Origin: Hymenopellis radicata
Lineage: Eukaryota > Basidiomycota > Agaricomycetes > Agaricales > Physalacriaceae
DNA: 64,000 bases
Direction of reading: 5' to 3'
NCBI GenBank assembly: GCA_015501595.1
Contig: JADNRX010000203.1
Coordinates: 37,050-101,049 of the forward strand
The translations under genes were made by a program, and so were the position numbers. The notes below the pieces were generated by a model. It had not been told where the DNA came from. It did no database searches and saw only the letters and a program-made list of their open reading frames with translations. Shown one piece after another: positions 32,167 through 42,820 of this stretch (the stretch's first letter is position 1; each line of letters begins with the position of its first letter).

Positions 32167-34252
32167 ATGTTCGCCGTCCTCTTCACCGTCATCGCGGCTG
32201 CCTACAAGGCGTCCGCTGCGTCTGAGTCTCTTGGCTGGCACTTTGTCCAAAATGGTACAACTGGCGTGCTAGCACTCGAAGCTATGGTTGTCTCGCCGAC
32301 GTTAGCGATCATGTTCAACCGACCGTCCAATGACCCGCTCCAAATTAACGGACATCCTGCCTGGGGCGCATTGTGGAACTTTGAAACCAACACGGCGAGC
32401 GCACTCGATGTCCTGACGGATTCGTTTTGTGCATCTGGCGCATTTCTTAGTAACGGCACCATGGTGGGTAGTTACTGTACCTTTGAGCGAAAGCGACCAA
32501 GCCGACTTTCAGGTCAGCCTTGGCGGCAATCCCGTCGAGCATCTCGAGACCGTTCCGGATAAGGACGGCACCATGGGAATTCGCCTTTTTGAACCTTGCT
32601 TGGATGCTGCTGGCATCGGTTGCACGTTGTTTGAAGATCCCGTTAACCTTCACCTGGCGGAGAGTCGATGGTACCCATCGTCTGTAAGGATATCTGACGG
32701 CTCTCTAGTGGGTACATTCTTAGTATGATTTTTTTGCCTCTTTCCTAATTCGTTGTAGATGATTTTGGGTGGCTCCCACCGCAACACGTCGTTTTACAAT
32801 GTTGATCCTGAAAACACATTCGAGTTCTTCCCTGCCAAGGATGGCGGTGTCCCTCGTCCTTCTGCCTTCCTAGAAAGAACTTTGCCGGTCAATTTGTTCC
32901 CTAGGTCGGTGTCGTCTTCTTCTAATATCATATTCTTACAGTTCACCATAGGGCTCTCGCTCTCCCTGATGGCAAGATCTTTGTTGCCTCAAACAACCAA
33001 ACCATGATCTACGACATCGAAACCGATACAGAGACACCGCTTCCCGAACTTCCCAACGGAGTGCGAGTCACCAATCCCATGGACGGAACGGCGACTCTTC
33101 TCCCGCTCTCGCCGCCTGATTTTATTCCTGAGGTATTGATTTGTGGCGGATCTGATACAGACGACCGTATTCCCTCGCTGAACCTTTCGTCGCAACACCC
33201 GGCGTCTGATCAGTGCAGCAGGATGGCGTTGACACCTGAAGGTATTGCCCAAGGTTGGGAGATTGAGCACTTGCTCGAGCCGCGCACCATGCCAGAGATG
33301 ATCCTTTTACCGAATGGGCAGGTCCTCATCATCAACGGGGCAGAAAGTGGATATGCCGCGCTGGATAGCGTCAGTGATCCCGTGGGCAATTCGAATTCTG
33401 ACAATCCTGCGTGAGCTTGTTTCTATAGTGCGTCTGCGAAGCTGAGTCGTGATGGCAGGTTTACTCCCTCTCTTTACACGCCGTCGGCGGAAGTTGGCCA
33501 GCGCATCAGCAATGCCGGTATGCCTACAACTGACATACCACGCCTGTATCATTCTTCTGTGTCACTCACGCCTATGGGGTAGGTCTTGACTTGCCACGCG
33601 GTCTTCCCGAGTTCAGACTAAGTCACCCTCACAGCAACGTCTTCATCGCTGGGTCTAACCCGAACAATCTTATTACAAACACTAGCGTGAAATTCCCTTC
33701 GTGAGTCAACAAGCATCCTCCTCTTTATAGTTGATGAAATAATAACGCACGCATCAGGGAATTCCGTGTCGAATACTTAAATCCGCCTTTCATGACTGTC
33801 GAGCGACCAGTTCTGCGCGACGTGCCTTCACAGATAGGATTCAACAAGAACTTCACGATTGCCGTTGACCTGCCGCCTAGCTTGGAAGCATCAACTGTCC
33901 AAGGTTAGCCCCAATCGACCGCGTCTACCACAAAAGGTGCTAATGGAGGAACAGTTGCTCTAATGGACTTGGGTTTCTCGTCTCATGCATTCCACTCTAG
34001 TTCTCGCCTCGTCTTCATGACCGCGTCGCTTTCACAGGATCAGACGGAGCTCACTGTTCTCAGTCCTCCGAACAACAGAGTGTTCCCACCAGGACCTGGT
34101 ATGTTTTTGGTTCATTCATCGTGTGGGTTTGGTCTCACCTTGGTCCAGCGTTTATCTTTCTGACCGTGGATGATGTTACGAGTACAGGTTCTCAAGTCAT
34201 GGTGGGATCTGGGTTGTCGCCTCCAGTGCCAGATCAGGGTGTGAATCTCTAG
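32167..34252 (+). CDS. Glyoxal oxidase (copper radical oxidase), intact copy
   Basis: Start [17 protein letters not shown] (signal peptide), then [20 protein letters not shown]. The radical-site Cys is in [16 protein letters not shown] and its Tyr partner in [11 protein letters not shown]. The blades continue with [54 protein letters not shown] and [16 protein letters not shown]. Tyr-His lies in [12 protein letters not shown] and the copper His in [16 protein letters not shown]. The C-terminal E-set domain ends DQGVNL. All introns splice in frame, for example the LFP/RALAL junction using CCATAG. It secretes H2O2 while oxidising glyoxal-type aldehydes. A near-identical but frame-broken partner lies at 4810-6901 in inverted orientation. 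Confidence 0.93.
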
Positions 34253-34481
34253 GTTATTTATTATTGTGAACGTCTTTCGCACGTTGAATATAGCCCCTCT
34301 CGATCGATCTTTCTTTTCACCTTGTATCTGGGGCGTCTTCAGAGTGTTCTCAAGGACACACATCGCCACAGAACGGGCAGGGTCGTCGGCCCGCCTAAGC
34401 CGCGCCCTTTAGGTAAATTTCAGGTTCATTTAGCGTCTTGTTTTCCAACCATCACCCACTTTTCAAGGTATTTCATTCAGT

Positions 34482-35741
34482 ATGAAGGACCGGTCCTCTT
34501 CGAATAGCATAGCTAATTCCCGTCTAGGAAGACGCAGGATTTTCGATATGCATGACATCCCTAACGATGTGCTGGGAGAAATCTTCCTCCGCCTTATGAA
34601 CCTCTCGGTCCCCGAATCCATCTTCTCGACCAAAGACTTGCTCTCAGAGCCCGACATCGAAGACTCCATCACATCTATCCGTTCGTTTCAATCCATCTTG
34701 ACATCGATCTGTCGACAATGGCGCGCATACTCCATATCCAATGCGCGTCTCTGGACTACGCTCGCGTTCATAGCCCCAGACCATGTCATCTCTACAGAAA
34801 TTGGCCGCAGGCTGGCCTGGGAGGTTATGGAGCGAGAAATCTCTCGCTCATGCCAGCGTCGGGTTACCATTTTATGTAACTTGACCAACGACACCCACGT
34901 GCAGACCGCCGCTACATTCCTGGAGCGTATTCTTCAGCTAGCCGCTGCTCGTGGGGAGGTCGTTTGGCTTAATCTCGCTCTCCCGGTGGCAGAACTCGTT
35001 GGTAAAGAATCAGTCGGTGGTTCAATCCGCCACTTGCGGATTTGCATGGATCCGCCTGCGTTTTCATTCCAAAAAGTGAATTGGGTTCCGCGTTTCGTTG
35101 CGAACAACAGTCGCACATTGACGGAGCTTCATGCGCCGTCTAACCTTGTAGTCGATGCCCCGATCGAGCGGGGAAACATGACGCAGTTGCAGACACTGCA
35201 CTTCGAGGATTCGATTTCATCGTCTGTTCTCGTAAACCATGGGATGGAATTGCGGTCGCTCCATCTTCTAGAATTAACGCACAACTCAGACACTCCGCGA
35301 ATACGTCCCATTCTTCCCGTCTTGACTCATCTGCGATTTTATTCTACTCGTGGGCATTACCTCTTTTCCACGGTCCTTGACATTTTAACGCTACCAGCAC
35401 TCCGGAGTATTGACCTTCGGTCATATGAGCCATGGCCTATGCAACCGTCAATTGATTCCTTTCATCGCAGTCAATGTCAGCTAACCAGACTCGCCGTCCA
35501 CGGTCTTATAACGGGGATGATTATCGATGTCCTCAAAATATTTGACCAGACCTTGGTCGAACTTACAATGGTGATACTCGACGCGAGGGAGAGAGACGAC
35601 ATGATTGGGATCCTTTTTGATTACATCGCAAACTCTACCATCACGACGCTCCCTTCCCTCCAACGTCTCGTACTGCAAACCAACCCTGAACAGATTCCTG
35701 CCTGCGAGCGGATGTTGCTTACCCGCGTGGTGAATTGGTGA
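34482..35741 (+). CDS. F-box-like / leucine-rich-repeat-type protein, single exon
   Basis: Single exon of 419 codons. An F-box-like segment follows a basic start: DIPNDVLGEIFLRLMNLSVP, then SILTSICRQWRAYSISNARL with LWTTL, the pattern of agaric F-box proteins. The rest has irregular leucine-rich repeats (LQTLHFEDSI, LRSLHLLELT, LPALRSIDLRS, LTRLAVHGLI). These proteins are presumed SCF ubiquitin-ligase adaptors, and the target is unknown. The family is strongly expanded in agaricomycetes. Frame intact. Confidence 0.85.
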   Translation: MKDRSSSNSIANSRLGRRRIFDMHDIPNDVLGEIFLRLMNLSVPESIFSTKDLLSEPDIEDSITSIRSFQSILTSICRQWRAYSISNARLWTTLAFIAPDHVISTEIGRRLAWEVMEREISRSCQRRVTILCNLTNDTHVQTAATFLERILQLAAARGEVVWLNLALPVAELVGKESVGGSIRHLRICMDPPAFSFQKVNWVPRFVANNSRTLTELHAPSNLVVDAPIERGNMTQLQTLHFEDSISSSVLVNHGMELRSLHLLELTHNSDTPRIRPILPVLTHLRFYSTRGHYLFSTVLDILTLPALRSIDLRSYEPWPMQPSIDSFHRSQCQLTRLAVHGLITGMIIDVLKIFDQTLVELTMVILDARERDDMIGILFDYIANSTITTLPSLQRLVLQTNPEQIPACERMLLTRVVNW

Positions 35742-36343
35742 GAGAAAGAAGTTGCGCGGCTTGTTGCGTGTTCCCTTTTGGTCGTGGACTCGGATCCAGA
35801 GGCAGAGGCGAAGGCAGATTGGACTAGCATTTGAGGATCCGGAATACGGGCTCTATGCTATCCTCCACTTCTTGTAATCTATGCGGCGCCGAGGCATACT
35901 ACGCTAGTAAACTTGAACCAGTACTTACGAACAACTGTAGGGGCAGGTGAACTTGAAGCCAACTCAATTCAACTGCGTCGTATGTCAGGCAATCTGTACG
36001 GCGTCTTGCCAGAAGGAACTGACTGAGAGTTCGACAAGTTCCGGTAAGCTGCCGGTAAGGACTGTAACCTGCCGGTGAATTGAGCTAACTTCAACTAAGT
36101 ACTCAAGCTACTCAAGACCTGGCCACTTTCAAGTGTCAAACCCGTTCAATTCCTCGATTGAAGCAAATTTCTAGATCTGCTTTGAAGGTAAGAGAGTCAA
36201 CGAAACCCCACGAAACTCCAGCATCAATGTAACGTTAACACATTGACAGAGATCTGAATTCAGATGTTTGTCACATTTCACCGCCCACACATCATACTCA
36301 TGATCATCATGACTCGGATGGACCGCGTTTACCTGCCTTCTCT
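35742..36343. other. Intergenic
   Basis: No gene is seen. It contains short repeated TGCCGGTAA motifs near 36,050-36,075. Confidence 0.4.
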
Positions 36344-37662
36344 ATGGACAGTCATCACCACTATTCCATTGACGTCCTTCCTCAAGAACTTGTCCACGAA
36401 ATTATCGATATAGCCGCGTTCAGCGACGTCGAGAAGCACGTAGCAGATTTGAAGGCTCTCCGGCTCGTATGTCGCTCCTTCGAGTACCGCTGTCGCAGTC
36501 ATTTATTCCGCCATATCACGTTGGATCCCTTCCGAATCGATATTGACGAGGAGTGCGGCGCTGTCCCGTACATTCACCCATGCATACGGCCCTCTAGCGA
36601 ATCGTCATTCGCACCGCTTATACACTCCTGCACGATTAGGATTGTCGAGCACCTCTTCAGCCCCCGTGTTCGTCACGTAGCCCGCTATACCCTTCTCCGT
36701 ATTCCCAACTTGGAGACCCTCATCATCGACCTCACCGTCGCGCCTTATGACGAGGGGAAGTGGAAGCGGTATGTTACCCTCATGGAAGCGACTGTTCCCC
36801 CTCTTCCCTCCGTTGTGAACTTAGTGATCAAGGGTTACCAATTTCGGCCTGCTATCAGCCCCATTGCCGTTGTAGCGTCACTTCCCAACGTGCAGTGTTT
36901 GTCTTTTGCAGATTCAAAATATCGGGAACCGCGAGAGCCAGAACCTCTCAGTCCTCACCCTCCTGCGTTGGTGGGACCGGTCCACCTTCGGTGTGTATTT
37001 GAGCCAAGATTCTTTCAGGACGAACATCCCTTTGAGAGACTCGAGCTTACAATGAAGACACCCCTCGTCTACTATTCGAGAACTCTTGTCCAGCTTTCAA
37101 TCGTATGTGGAACGGATCTAGGATTCGGTATCGGTGTGTCGACTCAGCTTTTCTCGTTTATCTCAAGTGCTCAACTGTCAGTACCGACTTAGATCTGGAC
37201 GCTGTACCCGAAATCCTCACAATCCCCTCTGTTTCTATCGAATCATCGCATGTGGTCTTGGAATCCTTCGTTGCCCTGCTGCATAGTGTCAGTATTAACA
37301 AGCGCGTACGGACGAGAGATATTTGCCTCACTGTGCCCATGCCCCAGTCAATCCTCAAACGATGCGACCTATGGTCGTGGATGAGGGGTTTCAATTGGCG
37401 GAATGCCTCTTTGCACGAGATGCGCGACATTCCCTGGCTGCGGGACATCCTACGCAGGCCTCATTTACGCAATGGGAAGAAGTTCACCATCGCCGTAACA
37501 ATTACAGGCTGCGGAGAGTGGACGTCGGAACGGTGTCTGCAATGTGCAGCTGCTGCATTTGGCTACTGGAATCCAGATTCTGTGAACGAGTTTAGCGTAC
37601 GATTCAAAGGACAGTCGGTTTCTCGGGTGACATCCGACGGCGTGGAGTTCTCGGACGCGTAG
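36344..37662 (+). CDS. F-box-like protein, two exons
   Basis: The start is MDSHHHYSIDVLPQELVHEI, then IDIAAFSDVEKHVADLKALR and LVCRSFEYRCRSHLFRHITL, a basidiomycete F-box-like opening. The first exon runs to SRTLVQLSI. A GTATGT donor and TCTCAAG acceptor (65-nt intron, about 37,102-37,166) join it in frame to CSTVSTDLDLDAVPEILTIP. It ends RVTSDGVEFSDA. Without splicing the frame stops at 37,192. It is likely an SCF adaptor. It lies tandem with another F-box gene upstream but is not closely similar, so this is not a recent duplication. Confidence 0.8.
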
Positions 37663-37883
37663 AACCTTCGTGAAGCATTCATTTGAATAAATGCGCCACA
37701 ACGCTAACCCACCGTAGATACTTATCGCAGAGTGTAGATCCTCCAATACTTACTGAGATTCCGTTATGTATATAGAGTAGAGGTAGTACATGTTTCAATT
37801 GTCGTAGAGTGCTGAAAGCTCAGCCTCTAAGCTCTTCCCAGTCGTTGGTGATCCCAGTAAAAATCCCAACCGACAGCTCAAAC

Positions 37884-39448
37884 TCAAGTCTCATACGACA
37901 ACACCTCCTCCGAGCGCAGATCCACAAAATCGGCCATCTCCCTCCTCTTCAGCATATGCTCCATAGCTACACCAAAAGTCAAGTAATCAGCCACTCATCT
38001 CACACCGAAAGCACTATTCAACACTCACACAACCTCAAACCACCAAAATTCTCCCGCTCCACATGGCATGTTTCTTTGTAAAATACAAAACGCGCGCGCA
38101 TAAACTGCCACGTCGCCGCGCGCTTGACGTGCTGTCCCATCGTGTGCGCCATCTTCTCCCATTTCTTCCATGCGACGGATGCGGGGTACTTGGATCTATG
38201 CCCAGGAATAAACACCAAGTAATCGCTATCGGGCGTGTTCTCGTTCCTTTCGAGGAATCGCTTCACTGCGATGGTAAGCACAGGGCCGAGGGGAGAAGCG
38301 CTGTAACACGTACTCCAGTGTTTCACGCCATGTATGTAGGGCACCTCCAATTTGAGGTGCATCAGCACTTGCGAGTTCTATCGTCAGTGCTAGGAAGAAG
38401 GGGAGGGAAACAAGACGGCACTTACTGTCTTGAAGATCACCCCACTTCTTCGTGCCATATCTCTTGTCGTCCAAGAAGGCATAATTACCAACTAGGAAGG
38501 ACCAAGCTTCGGAGACACTCGTCTCTACGATGTCTCCTGGCCACGTAACATTTATATCCTCCTTAGGACGTGTCGCGTTCGCAACTAGCCATATCTCCGC
38601 TATAGTCTTGACGTCAATGTGCGTATAGCAAAGGTATGAAATACATATCACTTACTGAACGACTCAATCAGGTCACTATCCTCAGCGTCAATTCGAGTCA
38701 TGCGGTAAATGTCGAGGAGCATGTTCAACTTAGGGTGTGCGCGCGCAGCGCTAATATGTGTATTGTCCTCAACCGGCGCGGCGCGAAAGCCAGCGACATT
38801 GGGCATAGCACCACCCTGATAACCGCTCTCCATTTCCGTGGGAGAGCCTGAAAGCCATCGAAATGCGACGTACTCAGCAGCTCCTGCCGGAGGAGCATTG
38901 CGACGCACAGGAGACGGGGGATCCTCAGCTGAGAAATAACCACTGTCTCCAGAAGAAGACCGAGATGGACGATGTATATGATTGCGGCCCTCTTTTCTCT
39001 TTCTCGACGCGTCTCTCAATCGCTCGGTCGTTCGGACGTCGCTCGACCAGCTCTCCATCGCTGGCCTCGCGCCGCCCTCTCTCCCTCCCGCGACGTACTC
39101 AGCAGCTCCTCCCGGAGGAGCATTGTGACGCACAGGAGACGGGGGATCTCCAGCTGAGAAATAACCACTGTCTCCAGAAGAAGACCGAGATGGACGATGG
39201 ATATGATTGCAATACATAGCAAGAGAGCCCGCAGCTCCTGCCGGAGGAGCATTGCGACGCATAGGAGACGGGGGATCCCCAGCTGAGAAATAACCACTGT
39301 CTCCAGAAGAAGACCGAGATGGACGATGGGTATGATTGCGATAAGTAGGAGAGCCCGAGTCTCCTTCTCCCACAGTCGATAATGACGATAGACTTGAAGA
39401 GGTATCTGAGATGGAGTCTGCATAAGACGGTGGTGGGGACTCTGCCAT
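37884..39448 (-). CDS. Hypothetical protein with three 109-bp internal repeats
   Basis: The preferred start is the ATG at 39448 (MAESPPPSYADSISDTSSSL). The Ser/Pro-rich N-terminal half has three copies of a motif, HRPSRSSSGDSGYFSAGDPP followed by SPxRxNAPPxGAA. The second half is globular: LNMLLDIYRMTRIDAEDSDL, KTIAEIWLVANATRPKEDIN, EVPYIHGVKHWSTCYSASPL and AVAWKKWEKMAHTMGQHVKR-like sequence (SVAWKK...). A last intron with a GTGAGT donor leads to SMEHMLKRREMADFVDLRSE and the stop at 37884. No domain is recognised. The layout, a disordered repeat tail and a compact C-terminal domain, suggests a scaffold or regulatory role, but that is a guess. Confidence 0.65.
38877..39339 (-). repeat. Three 109-bp coding repeats
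   Basis: Near-identical units at 38877-38985, 39102-39210 and 39231-39339, each beginning GCAGCTCCT(G/C)CCGGAGGAGC on the plus strand and ending ATATGATTGC or GTATGATTGC. Offsets of 225 and 129 bases are multiples of three, so the reading frame is kept in all copies. Confidence 0.92.
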
Positions 39449-40355
39449 TGTGAAACGCCTCCAAATAAGAATGTTTGTGTGAATGCAGATGTTCGGAGGG
39501 CGGAAAATAGTATGTGCTGCCTTGACCTTTCCTCCGTGTGATATACCCGCACGGATAGCACGTAATGCATGAACCGAGAACAAGAGCCCAGAGGTGCTGC
39601 TCTTCATGTCGAAATAGGCAACTGTGCAAATCGCAGGCTTAGAACAATGTCAGTACTTTGTCATCAAATCGAAAACAAGAGACCCAACCTTTTCGGAAAC
39701 AATGCCCACAAACGTTCAGCGAGTATGCAGTAAATAAGGAACAGCCCCGTCTCTACAGAGAATGTAAAAAAAAACTGCTGGAAACAACGGAAATAATTTT
39801 AGCGTAAACACAGTAAATTAAAGTTACTGAACAACTTATAACCTTTGCACTTCAAGCTGCCTAAGGGAAGCTCCTGTAGTCAGCTGCCTACCCTCCTGTC
39901 CTTTGTTACATCATTGTCTCTCACTAAGCTCAAGTTTGACGAAGTCTCCAGCAAGAATCGCTTCAGCGAACGCTGGGTGAAGCTGGGTGAACGTGCGTGT
40001 GGCCGCCACTAAGGTTACGGTTTAACTGGAATGGCCAAGACGGACCAGGACAACAGGTTTCGAAGGTGGCGGGGCAACAGTATTCTAGTGAGCCCAGGCA
40101 GAGAAGATGCCCAAGGACAAGGGAAAGAGGCGGAAAGAAAGAGACAGATCGGGCACAGCCACAATCACCCACTGAACCATCACCATCTGTAAATGGACTC
40201 ACGCGTTCGCCTCGTACCTTCTTTCACTCTGGGACGAAGGAATCGACAACAGTTAGAGTGCCCCGAGGCCTGCCAAAATCAGGCCACGACCTATCTGAGT
40301 TCGGCGCACCCTGCCAGTCAATAGGTCTCAACCCTCTTTATACGCTTTCTATCGC
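39449..40355. other. Intergenic
   Basis: No gene is seen. A 122-codon forward frame (39,997-40,365) runs into the tRNA and has no domain. An A-rich tract lies at about 39,768-39,775. Confidence 0.45.
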
Positions 40356-40449
40356 GACTCCATAGCTCAGTGGTTAGAGCATGCGATTGCAGCTTACGTA
40401 TTCAGATTACGTAATCGCAGGGTCGGGGGTTCGAATCTCCTTGGGGTCT
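40356..40449 (+). tRNA. tRNA-Cys(GCA) with intron
   Basis: The acceptor GACTCCA pairs with TGGGGTC and the discriminator is T (U73), the tRNA-Cys identity base. The D-arm is TAGCTCAGTGGTTAGAGCA. The anticodon stem TGCGA/TCGCA encloses TTGCA followed by an intron of about 21 nt. The T-arm is GGGGGTTCGAATCTCCT. A TTTTT run at 40449-40453 is a Pol III terminator. Confidence 0.93.
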
Positions 40450-40517
40450 TTTTGTAGCGTGCCGGTATTTTTTTCCCTGTTTTCTAGACGACAAATTGAA
40501 ATTTGAAACTATTTCTT

Positions 40518-41767
40518 ATGTTTCTACCACCATCCTCTGATCCAGATACGCCCGTCCGGCTCACCGACAATGACGCTGCACTCGCCAGGCTGTCTGCTGT
40601 TCAAAAGGGTTATCTGACTGACCCATTCGTCTCTGCTTTTGTTCCTCGAGCACATCTACAACCGCCAAGGCCACCTCTGATTAACATTGGAACCTATGTT
40701 CGCACTGTAGCCATTGATGACCTCGTGGCGCAATGGCTGGCCCTGTCGCGCGAAGATGGGACACAGTGTCAGATTGTCAGCCTAGGCGCTGGAAGCGATT
40801 CACGGTTCTGGCGCATTGCCGTATGTATTCTGATCAGCGTCCATGTCGTTGTCTTACTGTGAATGCAGACTGGGGAACATAACAGCCATCTTGCCAAGTA
40901 CATTGAAATCGATTTCCCCGAGATAACGAGCAAAAAGGCCATGACCATTCAAAAAAGTAAACCACTGGGCTCTGTTCTTGGAGATCCAGCCAAGATCCAA
41001 GTGTGTCAGTCACTGCTTTTCGACGCGATCACCTGCATTGACGTTCTGTATCTGCAGCTGGTGGAGGAACTGGACTAAAGTCGCCACGTTATAATCTTGT
41101 TCCTGCTGATTTACGACGACCGCCACAAGAGACACTGGCATCCATTCTCTTTGAAGGACCCGAGCGGCTGTTATCCTCCTCGCGACCGACTCTTCTCCTT
41201 TTCGAATGTGTGCTCGCCTACATGTCTCCAGACTCTTCAAACGCCCTCTTGACGTGGTTTAGACAACAGTTCTCTGATGGAATTCTTGGCAGCGTCGTAT
41301 ACGAAATGTTCGGCCTTGAGGATTCATTTGGACGCGTCATGGTAAACAATCTCAAGGTCAGAGGCGTCCAGCATATGGTGTGCATCCGCTGATGTCTACT
41401 ATCCAGTCGCGACAAGTTGACTTGCCGGAGCTGTACCATATCCAACGCAAGTATCCCTCCCGGCGCGCTTCCTGAATGTAGGATTTACCGCGGCAGCCGC
41501 TCTATCCCTGCGAGACATTCGTTTACAATACATCTCTCGCACGGAAGTCAATAGGTGCGCGTTTTTCTTGACTTGCGCTGTTCTCTGGTTTGAAGAAATG
41601 GACCCAGAATATCATCGTTGGAGTTCCTCGACGAGGTAGAGGAGTTGAACCTCGTTCTACAACACTATGCGATAACATGGGGTCTGTCCCTACCCAAGTC
41701 AAAGCACCAGTCTTCTTGGGGCGTATGGGGATTGAAGAAACAATCGACTGAGGTCGAGGAGGATTAA
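40518..41767 (+). CDS. PPM1: PP2A leucine carboxyl methyltransferase
   Basis: The ATG at 40518 opens MFLPPSSDPDTPVRLTDNDA, then ARLSAVQKGYLTDPFVSAFV, PLINIGTYVRTVAIDDLVAQ and the SAM-binding QIVSLGAGSDSRFWR. Later exons give KYIEIDFPEITSKKAM, KSPRYNLVPADLRRPPQETL, LLLFECVLAYMSP, VVYEMFGLEDSFGRVMVNNL, ALSLRDIRLQYISRTEVNR and EFLDEVEELNLVLQHYAITW. The enzyme methylates the C-terminal Leu of PP2A catalytic subunits. At about 41425-41428 the frame jumps. One more C or G after TTGCC restores DLPGAVPYPT...FLNVGFTAAAAL. As a conserved single-copy gene it is more likely miscalled than dead. Confidence 0.9.
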
Positions 41768-41891
41768 AGTGTTCTGTTTTATGGAAGTTTTTGAACATCC
41801 AGGAAAACATGATGCATACGTATCACTTGGCGGAATCGGAATCGGGTCTTTCTCCCCCTTCTTGCCCTTCTCGCCCGGTACAGATGCCGCT

Positions 41892-42348
41892 TCACGTCGG
41901 GCACAAGCTGCGACGCGTGCGTGCGTATCTTCCACATTCGATCATTCCTCCATTGTGTGCCAAAATCGTGCCAATCACCCCTTCCGCCTCCTCCAACAAC
42001 TGGGTTGGTTCCCGACGTGTTCGCAGTTTATGCGTCAAGCAGACGTAGTTGAACCCTCAGCGTATCCGCGGAAGATCTGTGGGGTCGGTGTACACGTCAA
42101 ATGCGCGCTCGACGTATCGCCGGAGCGTTATAGGGACAGTACGTGGCTCTCGGGAGTTCCGTCATGATGTCCGGTTGCTTCCACTCGAATATAGCTGGCC
42201 AAGGACTTTGAAATTGTCAGAGCGGTAGTAGTCTGTGTGACGCTGATCCACGACTTCGGCAGCATACCAGTCGGCGGATGAGCGTCTTGGGCAGCTTGTT
42301 GTTATCAACGTCGACCGGAATGCCGTTTTTTGGGTGATTCACTGCCTG
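41892..42348 (-). pseudogene. RNA-dependent RNA polymerase (QDE-1-like) relic
   Basis: On the reverse strand from 42,348 the frames give QAVNHPKNGIPVD, then ADWYAAEVVDQRHTDYYRSD with NFKVLGQLYSS, then LRRYVERAFDVYTDPTDLP, GFNYVCLTHKLRTRR and LLEEAEGVIGTILAHNGGMI. This succession (AVDYPKTGxPVD, PDWHAAEV, YYxSDRxxGxLYR, EEAVVGTIL) is the C-terminal part of eukaryotic RdRPs used in RNA silencing. Stops and frame changes separate the pieces and the catalytic DxDGD region is absent. It is a decayed fragment downstream of the methyltransferase. Confidence 0.65.
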
Positions 42349-42820
42349 AGAACAGAGTCAGAAGCTGCTAGCTTTTTGCAATCTGGATTATGAATGCCTT
42401 TCAACTACACAAACGGTTATTCGTTATTCATTATTGGATTGATATAGTATAAGGATAATCAATAGCATGTAGCGTTCGACCACGAAGAACTGAACGTACC
42501 AGCAATTATGAGCAAGCGATTGGACAAGGGACCTTGTAAAGTCTGTTGAGTGAACTTCTTGAGTGCTGAGATGAAGTTAACGTACACGAACGTCCGAGTT
42601 GATATACTCGACGAAGAAGTCGCATATATCTTCGACTTGCGCATTCTCTGGGTTCCATCACCATCCTCTAACGTGAAAGTAAGAGTTGTCTTCAAGTGCG
42701 GGTCATTTATTAGGGACAGACAACCACGATGAAGGTTACTTAGCACGAGAATACTCACTGCTCCTTCCTCCTGTATATCAAATACAAGTATCTTGTCCAC
42801 TTTTTCTATTAAACAGGGCC
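42349..42820. other. Intergenic
   Basis: 3' flank of the SLC41/MgtE gene. The reverse frame at 42,459-42,820 lies wholly downstream of its stop and has no recognisable domain. Confidence 0.4.

Noticed and set aside
34688..35678. Reverse frames inside the F-box gene
   Set aside because: Antisense shadows of the 419-codon single-exon gene.
39016..39629. Two long reverse frames over the 109-bp repeats
   Set aside because: The three repeat units keep all frames open. The MAESPPP frame is the one that continues into spliced downstream exons.
41769..42167. 132-codon forward frame after the methyltransferase
   Set aside because: Non-informative strand of the RdRP relic. Motifs are on the reverse strand.
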